This document shows, in pieces, positions 37,448 through 48,655 of a stretch of DNA of 64,000 nucleotides (the stretch's first letter is position 1; the number at the start of each line of letters is the position of its first letter). The translations under genes and the position numbers were made by a program. Source of the DNA: Carallia brachiata (lineage: Eukaryota; Streptophyta; Magnoliopsida; Malpighiales; Rhizophoraceae); NCBI GenBank assembly GCA_021464245.1, contig JADCRB010000036.1, forward strand, positions 2,795,947-2,859,946, in the 5' to 3' direction. The notes below the pieces were generated by a model. That model saw only the letters and a program-made list of their open reading frames with translations, was not told the DNA's origin and made no database searches.

Positions 37448-38633
37448 AACTAAAGGGATTGGATTGGATGGCCTCTAGGTATATTGCCAGACAATAATAT
37501 ACTAAGAGTGAGTTGTGTGGAAGGTTTTTGTGTTTTTTTTTTTTTCTTTTTTTTCTCTCACCAAAAGGATTTAAATGATCAAAAATGATAGATGGGTAGA
37601 TAGAAAGATGATAAAAGAAATGAAGTGCAAAAAAATGTGTTAAAAAAATGTATTATCTCCTCCATAGCTGGGGCTGGCTGGCATGGCTATGGCTGCTGCT
37701 GCTGTTGCTGTGCTGCTATGCTACCTGGGTTTTGTGTTTAATTTCTTGTAAAAGATTGCAATTTCCAAAACACACCAACACAATCTTTGTAAGGAAATAG
37801 AGTTTTTGTTTTTTTGGTTTTTTTTCTCTTTGATTTTTTGTAGCCCTCCCTATGGAATATATAGGGTTGGAATCTTTCTATTCTGAAGAGATGATGACAG
37901 AGAAGGAGAGGAGAGAAGGTTTCCTGGAACATGAAAAAGTGAAGGGCTTGAAGAAAAAAAACAGAAAATTAAGAATTGTCAGCAAGAAATGAATTATTTA
38001 TTGAAATAATAATAAATATTTTAAGAATTATATCATAAAAGGCGATAATCTAATATCATAAAAACAAGAAAGTTATGTAAATTTAAATTGAGAGGTGTAG
38101 ATAAAGAATTGTTTTCTGAATACATTGTTGAGTTTTATGAGTTTTGCTTTTTTGTTTTTTAAACTAATAATGTGTATATTAATAAGATTTATATATAAGA
38201 AAGTTATTAATAATATACATACAAAAATTTTATTTATATCTAAATTCACATTTCTGTGTATCTACATAATAATGCTCTTCTAAAAAAGACAATTAAATTA
38301 TCACTCTATTTATCATTTCTTTTCTATAAAATTAATTAATTCATATGAAAGACGATTATTTATTTCCTCGTAATAAATAAATATATAATAATTATGAAAA
38401 GAAATGACAAAAAAAATGGCTAGGGGTGATAAAAGGATAAAAGGTTTAAGGGGGAAAAAACTCACGCGCCTGGGGGAGACTGATAAGCACCGTCTAATGA
38501 CGTGGGCAGTGAGATCTGCGGGAATAAGAATTTTGACGCGAGGAACCACCTCGTTACGAGCTCCGTTGCATGGATCTTTGTCTAGTTTTTTCTTGAGCTT
38601 TCTTAAATGATCTTGCAAAATAGTATTATTTTA

Positions 38634-38637
<4 letters not shown>

Positions 38638-38670
<33 letters not shown>
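38638..38670. repeat. (TA)n microsatellite
   Basis: About sixteen TA dinucleotides in AT-rich intergenic DNA. Confidence 0.9.
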
Positions 38671-38673
<3 letters not shown>

Positions 38674-39169
38674 TTAAATATATTTAATATTATTTTAAAT
38701 TTTAATTTTGAAAAAAAAATTCAATTTCTTTTTAGTAATGCAATAATGCTGGAGTACTGCTATTTTGTTGGACCATTAACTTTTTTATCTTTTTTTTTAA
38801 TATTTGATGTGCAAAATAATATGTGTAAGGGTGTGAGTAGACAGTGAAAAATTAAAGAGAAAGTGAATAAAAAAATAAAAAATAATACAGTAATGATAAT
38901 ATTATGATTAATAAAAAATAATAATTAAAAAATTATAAAAAAATAAATAATAATTTATGAGATAAAAGGTAAAAATTAATTATTTAAATTGATAAAAAAT
39001 TAATTAAAAAAATGAATAAAAATATTTTTCCTTTCATTTTCTTTTCTTTTTCTTTAAAAAATACCCAATAGATGAATATTATATCATACAATAAACACCC
39101 AACATTTTTTTTTTGATGATTCTTTGTACGCATTTCTTGCTATTTCGGCACGTTATAATTTAAATGTCT

Positions 39170-39425
39170 ACACGAACCCACGCAGAACTTACCTCAGCCC
39201 CCTCTGGCCCGTCCCCGTCTCTCCCCCTGTATTTTTTCCCGGTGGGAAAGAGTGGAAAAAGGGGCTTGTGGGGTAGGTGGTGCGCGTGAGCTTCAAGGCC
39301 GGGGGGAGGCAATTTTGACATTGGAATTCTCGCGGAAATTTTGTAGACAAGAAAGGGGTGCGTGCGCTTCTCCTGGAGCCTGCACCCATTTGTCATGTCC
39401 TCTTCGATCCGCTTACATCGAGGGA
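39170..39425 (-). other. GC-rich island with an open frame and splice-donor match
   Basis: On the reverse strand an ATG near 39397 opens about 70 codons (MTNGCRLQEKRTHPFLVYKI and a His/Pro-rich stretch). These run into GAG-GTAAGT near 39190, a perfect donor consensus. No family is recognised, no second exon was found downstream, and low-complexity A/T DNA follows. It could be a first exon of an unrecognised gene, a gene relic, or part of a mobile element. Confidence 0.25.
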
Positions 39426-41638
39426 AAAAAAGCAAAGTAAAACAAAAAAAAATTCACATCAAAAAATACATCTGTAAGTACGTAATTGTAAGAATAATAA
39501 ATATATAATAAAAAATATATTAAATTAAAAATAAATAAATAAATAAACAAAATTTTAAATATAATTAGATTAATTACTTTTTTTAATACATCTTTAAATG
39601 TAATCACCTAATCCTGTTCATCAACCTATTTGCTATGTAAATTTCATCAAATATCAATTACGGTGTTCAAAATAATGCACCACACATGAGTTCGTTAAAA
39701 AAATATATATACATATTAAATATTTTTAATTTAGCTTTAATTATCTATTTCATAAAATTGAAATTTTATTTTCAACTGTACGCGTTGTTTATAAATAGTT
39801 AAAATGTTCGACTGAGTATCAGGTCTTCTTGTTTATTAACTAAACGTTTATGAATTGAAGCATAATTTTTATCTTTCTTTATTAAATAGTTTGAATTGTA
39901 AAATAAACAGATATTTTAAAAAATATTAAGTGAGACGATGATTCATTTCGTGACTTTATTATTATTTTGTAAGAAGGGTTTGAGGTTTGATCGACATCTT
40001 TTTTTTTTTTTTTTTTGAGGTTAAGATAAAAAAGTTGCAACAGCACTTTACGGATTTATTAAAAAAATTTTGTGACTTCAATATGCACAGGTGTCAGGAC
40101 CGTTGTACTAACTATTAAAATAGTATACTCTCAAAATCTATTAAAAATATTCGAGTCACTTTCATAATTATATGCAAGTAGATATAAGTTTATTTTTTTT
40201 TCTTTTTTTTTTCTTTTTGTTTAGAAAATAGGTAAGTAAGAATAATATTTTATAGACGCATATAAGCGGATTGTCCTAAAAACACTACATGAAGTAGATT
40301 AAGTTATCTACGTTGAATTCGTGAAACAGCAAACTCTACGAATTTAACAATATTCTTAAATCGTTCACGACTCTTCAAAATCAGTATACCGTAGTCCTAT
40401 AATTTAACTTGATGAAGACTCAAGCCTAGAGCAAATCTCTATAATCAGTATCTTTGATTTTTTTTATTTTTTTGTTTCAATTTTTTTTTTCTTGCGGACC
40501 TTTCCATGCAAATTTAGATGGTATTTAGCAAGTTTCTTGCTGTTCAAGACCCGGCAAGTTTGAAATTTGTCTCCTTTCGCATGAGATTCCTGTTAATTAG
40601 TTCAATTATTGAATTTCAAGTTAGCGACCGCTGTTAATTAACCGCTACCATCTATAATGAGTGCACCGTTGTTTAGACCCATTCAATGTGTTGAAATATT
40701 TTTTCTTCCCCGGTTTAGACCCAAGTCCAACCATTGAAGGAGCCACGGTAAGATAGACCAAATCTCTTACAGGACTTTTTTGACTCAACTCATCTACAAA
40801 ATTGGTGGACTTGGTCGAGTTGGCCAAGGTCCAAGGAGGCGTACAAAAAATACAAGCGATTTACTTATTGAAATGTCACAAATTATTGTTATTAAACAAT
40901 TAAGCGACTATTTTATCAAAACAAAATTAAATGAGGAATATCTACTCAAATAAAGAAATATAGTGTAATTACAGATAGCAAATTCGTCTACGTGACCAAA
41001 AATGTGCCCCACCTGTTATTATTTCAAAATGTTAATTTGCATTGTTTTCGATTATTTATTTTGGAGATATGTAGGAGTTTTATAGTTGATTTAAGCAATA
41101 GCAATATAGCATTGCTTTGTTCAAATGAAACACAATTTGTGACTTTGTTAATTAGTTTTTAGCTAGAATTAGTAATCACTGTCAATAACCGTAATATAGT
41201 TGAACCTCCCACTATTAACAATTTGCCATTAATTGCTGAACTTTGTCTGTAATAATAATAATAATAGCAATAATATTGATAAAGAGATTGTTATTTGCCT
41301 CATATTTTGGTTTTGTACAAGCTAAAACCGTAAAAATGGTTACCTTATCACCTTAGCTTTTGTGGGTATGTCTTAGCAATCATAATAATAACAACAATTA
41401 TAATAAATATAGTTTATTTTTTTTGACCGACATAATAAATGTAGTTCGAGAGCTCATGGCCGCTTTGATTTGGTAATTGGGAAAAACCAGATTGACTTAC
41501 AATACTCAATTAGTCTACTTCGTCAGCACCCTCAGCTTTTGCCTCTTTCAAACCCAATTCCGCCGCTGTGGATGTTATTTTTATGACCTTTTCCAATTTC
41601 CAACGCTACGGACTCATTCTCCGTGTTTTGAGCACATT

Positions 41639-42158
41639 ATTTCTCACTGAGATATGATAATTTTTTAATTTTAAACATTTGTATATTTATATTTTTTATG
41701 TCTAAGTATTAAATTATTTTGATATTTTCTTTAATTTTTAATTTTTTAATTTCTTATTAAATCAGTCATTCGTTTATAAAAAGTGGTCAATCTGTTAATA
41801 AACGAGTTTAATTTGATAAAAATTATTTAAAACAGGTCATATACGCAAGTTAAATATTTTTTTATCAACAAATATGCACGTTAAATATTTTTTAATCAAC
41901 AAATACTCTAATTAAATATGCAAAGTGCATATTTTTTGATAAAAAAATTTTAATAAGTGTTTTTAACCTTTTTTTATAATTTTTATAAGGTTTGAATTAT
42001 TTTTTTAATAAATTGATCATTTTTTATTAATGGATGGACTGATTTAGTAAAAAATCGAAAGATTTAAAATTCAAATAAAATTTTAAAAAAAATTTAAGAC
42101 TCGTATATAAAAAATATATAAAAATTTATGACTTAAAGATATCATATCTCATTTCTCA
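41639..42158. mobile_element. About 500-bp inverted-repeat element with 8-bp target-site duplication
   Basis: GAGATATGATA (41649-41659) is exactly inverted as TATCATATCTC (42140-42150). ATTTCTCA flanks both sides (41639-41646 and 42151-42158); the left copy is followed by two extra bases. An 8-bp duplication suggests hAT (8 bp) or, less well, Mutator (9 bp). The AT-rich interior contains repeated CGTTAAATATTTTTT-like words and no transposase. It resembles the block at 59771-60265. Confidence 0.65.
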
Positions 42159-43038
42159 ATTTAGGAATTTTATCTTTTTTTAATACAACTTGAGATCTTG
42201 CTGGCTTTTTTTTTTTTTTTTTTTGGTTATGTGATATCTTGCTGGCTCATGGATTGATGGGGATGATTATACACGGGCCCATGAGCAGGCCCAACGGTCT
42301 CCCCAATTAAGAGATGGCGCATTCTAGAAGATTTGAGGTTCTCATAGAGCACTGAGAATATTTTTTTGAGGAAGAGCACTGAGAATATTATATGTACTTT
42401 GACCAAAAATAAATAAATATATATATTATATGTACTTATTAGTCATAAATAACAAAAAAAAAAAAAAAAAAAGGTTATATTTCCAATTTACTCGTTACCA
42501 ACACCTTCTGAGATTACCTTTTCCATCATTTTCGTTTTACTAACTTAAAATATTAGAATACTAATATCGATTGACATACGTTAAATATCTTGTATGCTAC
42601 AGGCGATGATTGCGGTTGGATACTTCTTGTCAGCTCATAAGCCAAGAAATCCATTCAGCCAAGCTCGTTACTTGTCTTCCTCGACCAATCCGAATCCCTA
42701 CTTCCGAAATTCGACTGATCCTGGATATTGACCCAAAGGTGCTTGTAAACTTTTTTCATTGCAAGAGTTTTTTCCTTTTTTTTTTTGTTTGGGTACGTTA
42801 AAAATAATTCAGTTCTATTTATTTTGTTTCAATTTCTACTATTTTATCTGTCACCATATTCCTTATCAAATGAATTTAATTCGTCATTTGAAAATTTTAA
42901 AAAAATTTGCAAAAAATTGACATTTCTTTTCAAAATATATGAGATTTGGTGAATGATTCAACTTCATTGAGATAAACTCTCGAAAACGGCATACAAAACA
43001 CGATAACAAGATTTATTTACAAACTTAGATACAAAGAA
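42159..43038. other. Intergenic between two small transposons
   Basis: Poly(T) 42208-42223 and poly(A) 42453-42472, with a short direct repeat of GAGCACTGAGAATATT near 42350-42390. At 42600-42750 a more balanced stretch carries short open frames after an acceptor-like TGCTACAG, possibly a lost exon; no family is recognised. Confidence 0.45.
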
Positions 43039-43041
43039 TAA

Positions 43042-43527
43042 GGGTGTGTTTGTTTGAGGGAAATCCAATTTCCGAATTTAGTTTTCACCACTTTTCAGTG
43101 TTTGGGGCTAAGAATTTGAAAGATTTTAGAAAATCAAATGTTGGGCCATTGGACGAAAACTGCATGCATTTATGGAAAACGACGTCCGCTCCAATTGAGC
43201 GGACGTCGTTTTTCGTGGGGAAACGTGAGGAGCACTGTTTTGACACTGTACTGACACTGTTTACACAGTAAAAAATAATAAAATAATAATATTTTTCACT
43301 GTTTACACAGTGAAAAGTAAAAAAAATAATAATATTTTCACTGTTTGTACAGTAAAAATAATAAAATAATAATAAAGTATTTCCTTTTATATAATTTCAC
43401 CAAACACAGAATAATATTTTTAGCACCACAGCCGAATACCGTAATTAAAAATAAAATTTCAGAATTTTATTATTTTTCAATAAATGATATTCCAGAATTT
43501 CATTTTCGTCAGTAAACAAACGGACCC
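43042..43527. mobile_element. 486-bp Tourist-like MITE with internal perfect hairpin
   Basis: It opens GGGTGTGTTTGTTTG and closes CAAACGGACCC, an imperfect inverted pair of the GGG(T/C)nGTTTG type seen in PIF/Harbinger elements. TAA precedes and TCA follows, a degraded 3-bp duplication. Inside, a 16-bp perfect inverted repeat sits at 43176-43212, and three copies of a CACTGTTTACACAGT-like word separate AATAATAAT tracts (43250-43375). It lies about 1 kb upstream of the oxidoreductase gene start. Confidence 0.7.
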
Positions 43528-44482
43528 TCATACTCCTAAGTACTAACATCAATGGTTTCAAAATAAATACGTGAACCACTTATTAATAAAGGGTAGAACT
43601 CATATGAGTTACGATTGATTAATAAGCATAACTCCCAAAAAATGTTATAGTGAAAAATGTTACATAAAAAATAAAAACACAAAGTCTATATTTATACACT
43701 AAGAAATTACAAAAGAATACCTCATGCATGCTAAAGCCCATTAGTTTTGATTAATACCAAATTCTTTATACCAAGCAGCGAGTACATTATTTGTTAATAT
43801 AGTTTAAAGTCCTTCTTATTTTTAAGGACATGACTACGTAGTAACATATTAAGAGACATACAAGCTCACGCAATTCATTCAACGGATCATTTTTTTTTAA
43901 AATTCAATAAATTTTTTATTAGATTAAACTATATCAACAAAATACCTCTTGTATTGTTCTCATTACATTTTCATCATTTTTTTTTTTTATGAAACAAAAG
44001 AAAATGCACCCCCAATAATCACCCATCAATCGTTACAAAGGATTCAGCCTTGCAACTGGCAGTACCAAGTGGGTAGCTGGCTTTAAGCCTTCAAAGTTCA
44101 AACTAATTTGCAATCGTTACCAGACTTAATTAACGGAGTCAGAATTAATTGACGGCGTCAAGAAATGGACAAACGGCGCTGATCATCAGTGCAGGCGGCA
44201 ATCTTGTGCTTCCAGAATACTCTAACCGAAGCTTCTTCCACTAGATATGTAGGATATGCATGAAGATTGCTCGGAACCAAGTCAGCATTGTATACACAAC
44301 GCTGTAGAGAATAATAGCCTCCAAAACACTAGAGCGGTCTTAAACCGAATTTCTAACGAACGGACTTTCTTTCCGCGCTCCGCTCCCACTCTCTCCCCTT
44401 CTTCCTCCAAGAAACACCGAGAAAATTTCTCTCCTGCAAGAAACTCCGAGAAAGTTCTCTCTCCTGCAAAAAAAAAACCAAA
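43528..44482. promoter_or_regulatory. Upstream region and leader of the oxidoreductase gene
   Basis: AT-rich to about 44000, then more balanced. The 5' untranslated region just before the ATG contains an imperfect tandem duplication: units 44408-44436 and 44437-44466, both beginning CAAGAAAC, containing CCGAGAAA and ending TCTCTCCTG. No clear TATA box was chosen. Confidence 0.45.
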
Positions 44483-46920
44483 ATGAAGGGACCCTTTTGC
44501 TTTGGTTTTCCATCAATTGCGCTTTTCTTGCTGTTCTTCTGTTCTACTCTCCGTCATGCAAGACCATACCCAGAAACAGGTAAGTTCAATTCTATATTCA
44601 ATCACTCCATTTATAATTCAAAGATTGTTTTTTTGTGTGTGTGTGTGTGTGTTTCATTATAGTTCTTTTCCGTTTGGTTGTTGGGAAAGTGCAAAGAAAG
44701 TGGTAAGGGAGGAAAAAAGATTCTATTTGCTCACTTGGAACTACAAGCTGGGCTCTACTTTCTGTGTTCTGTTGTAACCTCTTTCTTTAGTTCCTTTTTT
44801 ACTGTTTGCTTGCTGAGAAAGTTCAAGAAAATGGCAGAAAGGGAGATGAAATCTGAAAAAGTTTTTGCTTGATTCCCTGTTTGATTGTAGAAATACCACA
44901 GAAACTTTTATGTTTGTTAACTTGGAAAGTCCAACGAGGCTTTACTTTCTGTGTCTCTCTTTAGTCCTTTTTTTTTTTTTTTTCTGATTGTTTGCTGGGA
45001 AAGGCAAGAAGATGACAGAAAGAGTTAAAATCTGAAACCTTTTGTGATAGATTCTCTCTTTGTTTGTCGAAATTTCAAAGAAAATTTTCTCCTTTTACTT
45101 GGAAACCAACCCTTCTTTTCCTTTAATGGACCCGTGTCTAGGACTCTACAGACTGTTAGACTATAACAAGGTTGGTTAAAGATTTTTGCTGTTTTGCGTC
45201 ACTTTTCTCGGTCACCCAGCAGAGGGTAGCAATTTCTAGTTTACTATCCTGTTTTCCCATCTTGAATCCTTGCACAGGACCAAGTTATCTCAAGTTTGTG
45301 TTCAATGCCACTGAATTTCCACCAGAAGAAAACTATGATTACATAATAGTAGGAGGCGGCACTGCAGGTTGCCCATTGGCTGCTACATTGTCACAATATT
45401 TTCGGGTTCTTGTTCTTGAGCGTGGTGGTTCCTTATGGGAAACCCAATTTGATGACCCAAGAAGGTTTTTTGCCTACACTCACTGAGGTGGATACGTTTG
45501 ATTCTCCTGCCCAAGCCTTCATATCAGAGGAGGGTGTCCCTAATGCCAGAGGACGTGTTCTCGGTGGCAGCAGTGCAATCAATGCTGGATTTTACAGCCA
45601 TGCAGACTATGATTTTTTTCAGAAATCAGGTGTCAATTGGGACCTCACAGTTGTGAATCAGTCATACCAGTGGGTTGAAAGGTCTGTTGTCTTCAGGCCA
45701 GAGCTTAGACATTGGCAATCAGCAATTAGAGATGGACTATTGGAGGCTGGGGTTCAGCCATATAATGGAGTTAGCTTGGATCATCTAGTGGGAACCAAGA
45801 TTGGTGGGTCAACTTTCGATGGATCAGGGAGAAGGCACAGTGCAGCTGATCTTCTCAACAATGCAAATGCTGCAAACATTAAGGTTGCTATCTATGCATC
45901 CGTGGAAAGGATTCTTTTGGCATCTACACATCAAACTTTAAGGTCTAGACCATCAGCGATAGGGGTAGTATATCGTGACCAGATGGGGCAGTATCACCAT
46001 GCCATGGTGCATGAAAATGGGGAAGTGATTCTATCTGCCGGTGCCATTGGTAGTCCACAGTTGCTCTTGCTGAGTGGCATTGGTCCAAGATCTTACCTGT
46101 CGTCTTGGGCAATACCTGTTGCTTATCACCTTCCATATGTGGGACATTTTCTTTATGACAATCCACGCATAGTATCTCAATTGTGCCTCCAATGCCACTG
46201 GAGCACTCACTGATACAGGTTGTTGGGATCACTGAGTCTGGAGCTTATGTTGAAGCAGCTTCCACTGTCATCCCGTTTACAGCCCCTGCTCGTTCTGTTT
46301 TAATGAGGGCACCAACATCACCACTCTATCTTAGTGTAGCCACAATCATGGAGAAAATTGTTGGTCCCCTCTCCAGCGGCTCACTTAGGCTGGCCTCCAC
46401 TGATGTGAGAGTCAATCCACTTGTGCGCTTTAATTACTTTTCCAGCCCAGTGGATTTAGAAAGGTGTGTAAATGGCACACGCAAGATCGGAGAAGTGTTA
46501 AGGAGCCGGTCCATGGAAGACTTTATGATCCATGAATGGTTTGGAACACGATATTTCAGGTTTGTAGGGCCGGAATTGCCTGCTGACCAATCAAACTTTG
46601 CACAGATGGCTGATTTTTGTCATCGAACTGTCACCACCATATGGCACTATCATGGGGGCTGTGTTCTGGGGAAAGTACTTGACCGTGATTTCCATGTAAT
46701 TGGTATTGGAAATCTTAGAGTTGTTGATGGCTCCGCATTTTCTGTATCGCCAGGGACCAATCCACAGGCTACTTTGATGATGCTGGGAAGGTACATTTTA
46801 CTTTTACCATTGTTCCCAGTTGCACAAATGTGTTTGTCTAAGATGCTGACTGTTCCTTTGGGTTATTATGGCAGGTATGTTGGGTTGCAGATAATCAGCG
46901 AGCGGATGGGACGCAAGTAA
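44483..46920 (+). CDS. (R)-mandelonitrile lyase-like / HOTHEAD-type GMC oxidoreductase, two frameshifts
   Basis: FAD-dependent GMC-family protein entering the secretory pathway; relatives include almond hydroxynitrile lyase and HOTHEAD-type proteins of cuticle formation. The substrate here is unknown. Exons: 44483-44579, 45278-46790, 46875-46920. The first exon encodes a signal peptide (hydrophobic [12 protein letters not shown]). Then come the FAD dinucleotide motif [20 protein letters not shown] signature [15 protein letters not shown], second signature [16 protein letters not shown], catalytic-region WHYHGGC and terminal [16 protein letters not shown]. The reading frame moves +1 near 45427 (after LERGG) and is reset by a -1 event near 46168 (after DNPR); total length with both corrected fits about 551 residues, the family size. 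Between and beyond these points the sequence is intact and well conserved, so either a very young pseudogene or two sequence errors. The last intron (46791-46874) is short. Confidence 0.8.
44632..44652. repeat. (GT)n microsatellite in intron 1 of the oxidoreductase gene
   Basis: About ten GT dinucleotides, 55 bases after the exon 1 donor. Confidence 0.9.
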
Positions 46921-47760
46921 TTCTCTCCCGTTTCAAGCTAAGAGGGCATATAACAGGCAGACTGAAATTCGTGTTTTCTACCTTGGATTCGGTTGATGCT
47001 CAGGAAATTGGCGCATGTGTTTGCATTTAGCATTTGTCAAGCAGACATGCTGCGCATATAAATAGAGTAAATAGGGGCTGAGCATTACAGTATTGTTCAT
47101 TTGTTCAGTTGAAAAAACAAAGGAAAAAAAGGATAAGAATTTTTTGTTTCAGAGGATAAGGGATGGCTTCTTGCCATTTTTGTATGTTTCATGTAACTCA
47201 TATGACCACTAAGTTCCTACGTGCAGAACTTCCTGTTACTTGATTGAACTATTTCGTTTGAAATGACAGATATGAACTTGTAATGGAGATATGACAAACT
47301 GAAAAAGGGATGAGCGAATCCCTTATTCTGCTGTGGCCATGTCCTTTTGCTTATATATGATAATTTTCAAGTTTTCCAAGCTAATGATAGCCTATTAACC
47401 TAGTCTTGATTACATTAGTTCACACTTTTGGTGTCTACACTCTTGCCACATGATTTAAAGACCTGCAGTTATTGTGCAAAGCAAGCATTTTGAAAGACAC
47501 ATTCTGACATTCACTAGTTGGCATTGAAGCAGCAAGTCTTTCTTTACCTTTCTTCCGCTGGTGTTGTCTTTACTTAAGTTATAAAACAGGTCAAACATCT
47601 GATTAGTTTGATTGTTTTCTTTATAGTAGCAGATTTTGAATGCATGTCCTGGACATTTTGCTTTTACAAAATGGTCGATGACCACGAAGAAAAAAATTCC
47701 TGAAAAGAATAATCTGACAAGGATCTAGAGAATTTGTTGTTCAAGAACATATTAATATTG
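46819..47760 (+). repeat. Segmental duplication, copy A (3' end of the oxidoreductase gene)
   Basis: Starts in the last intron (GCACAAATGTGTTTGTCTAA) and covers the last exon, 3' untranslated region and downstream flank. It matches 48656 onward over most of its length, including GGGGCTGAG-A-TACAG, AATCCCTTATTCTGC and CACTAGTTGGC phrases. This copy keeps the functional stop and the empty LTR target (CTGGA at 47649-47653). Confidence 0.85.
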
Positions 47761-47999
47761 GATATTCTGAGGATTGAGCTTTGCCCAATTGGTTGGCAGT
47801 CACTCTTGACCTTGCCTTCACCCACCCCCTCTTCTATCCTTTGGATCGAAAAATATTGGATATTCTGCTAAAGCTTTATCATTTATGTTTGGCTTTGACG
47901 TACAAAAATTTTTATTCAACATGTTTGGTGTTGCAGAATAAAATCTTTGTGTCTTAGTTTTTCCAAAATATGGTTTAACTGCATATAATTTTTGTGCAC

Positions 48000-48570
48000 C
48001 AAGGTCATATAGTCAAGCTGTGAGGATGGTTAATTATAAAAATGAAGAAAGTTACCAACCTAATTTAATGGTTCACAATAGTGTTGATTAAAAGTTTGTG
48101 CAAATCGAAAAATAATAACTTGGCTCTTACATGCGTGGAGGGGAGGGGTTGTGAGCCAAATGTGGTGGCATATAATATCATAGAGCTCACTATTTGGATC
48201 GGTTGGAGAGAGCTACAAAGCCATTACTAAAATGAAAGTGTTTGCTAAGATAGTTCTTGAAGGTACAATGCCAAATGTTTTTGCCTGTGCTTTGATGAAC
48301 GCCTTTTGTTCTCAAAATCGAATGATCCAAGGCAGTTTTAGTAATGCGAGAGAGCAGATTAGATGTTGATGTGTCCTATTTGACATCCTTATTGGTGGCC
48401 TTTCTAGTTTTGGCATGCATAAAGTTGCGAAAAGACTGTCTCTTTCTATTTGTTAAAGGATTGGAACTCAGAAAGGGGCTTTCTAAAGGATGGCTGCTTA
48501 ATTATGGATACAAGTTGTTTGGGAACATGCATAACGTGTGAGTTGTTGGAAAATGATTGCTTTTGTAGTG
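48000..48570 (+). pseudogene. Decayed pentatricopeptide-repeat (PPR) gene fragment
   Basis: Translated pieces in shifting frames read SYSQAVRMVNY, SYQPNLMVHNSVD, EPNVVAYNII, ESYKAITKMKVFAKI and GTMPNVFACALMNAFCSQNR. The spaced P-N-x-x-x-(Y/H/C)-x-x and x-A-x-x-x-M phrases are characteristic of PPR repeats, which bind organellar RNA in intact proteins. There are stops and frameshifts throughout and no start. It sits between the two copies of the segmental duplication, so may have been left by the rearrangement. Assigned by eye only. Confidence 0.55.
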
Positions 48571-48655
48571 CAATGATCCAAGGTAACATTGAGTGAAGCG
48601 GAACTTGTTCAATAATTGCCTGCCTAGGGACTCTCTGCAGATTTGACCACATCAA

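Larger units (their letters stand above)
37448..41648. other. MKK leader and AT-rich intergenic DNA with two GC-rich islands
   Basis: 37448-37940 is probably MKK 5' untranslated and promoter sequence, with CT-rich (+ strand poly-T/TTTC) tracts and CTG-rich DNA at 37690-37720. (TA)n lies at 38638-38670. Two GC-richer islands, 38440-38620 and 39170-39425, stand out from A/T-dominated flanks. 39430-41640 holds poly(T) tracts and ordinary AT-rich DNA with no supported gene. Confidence 0.5.

Noticed and set aside
42610..42801. Short open frames after an acceptor-like TGCTACAG
   Set aside because: No family recognised in any frame, no partner exon; mentioned only in the intergenic note.
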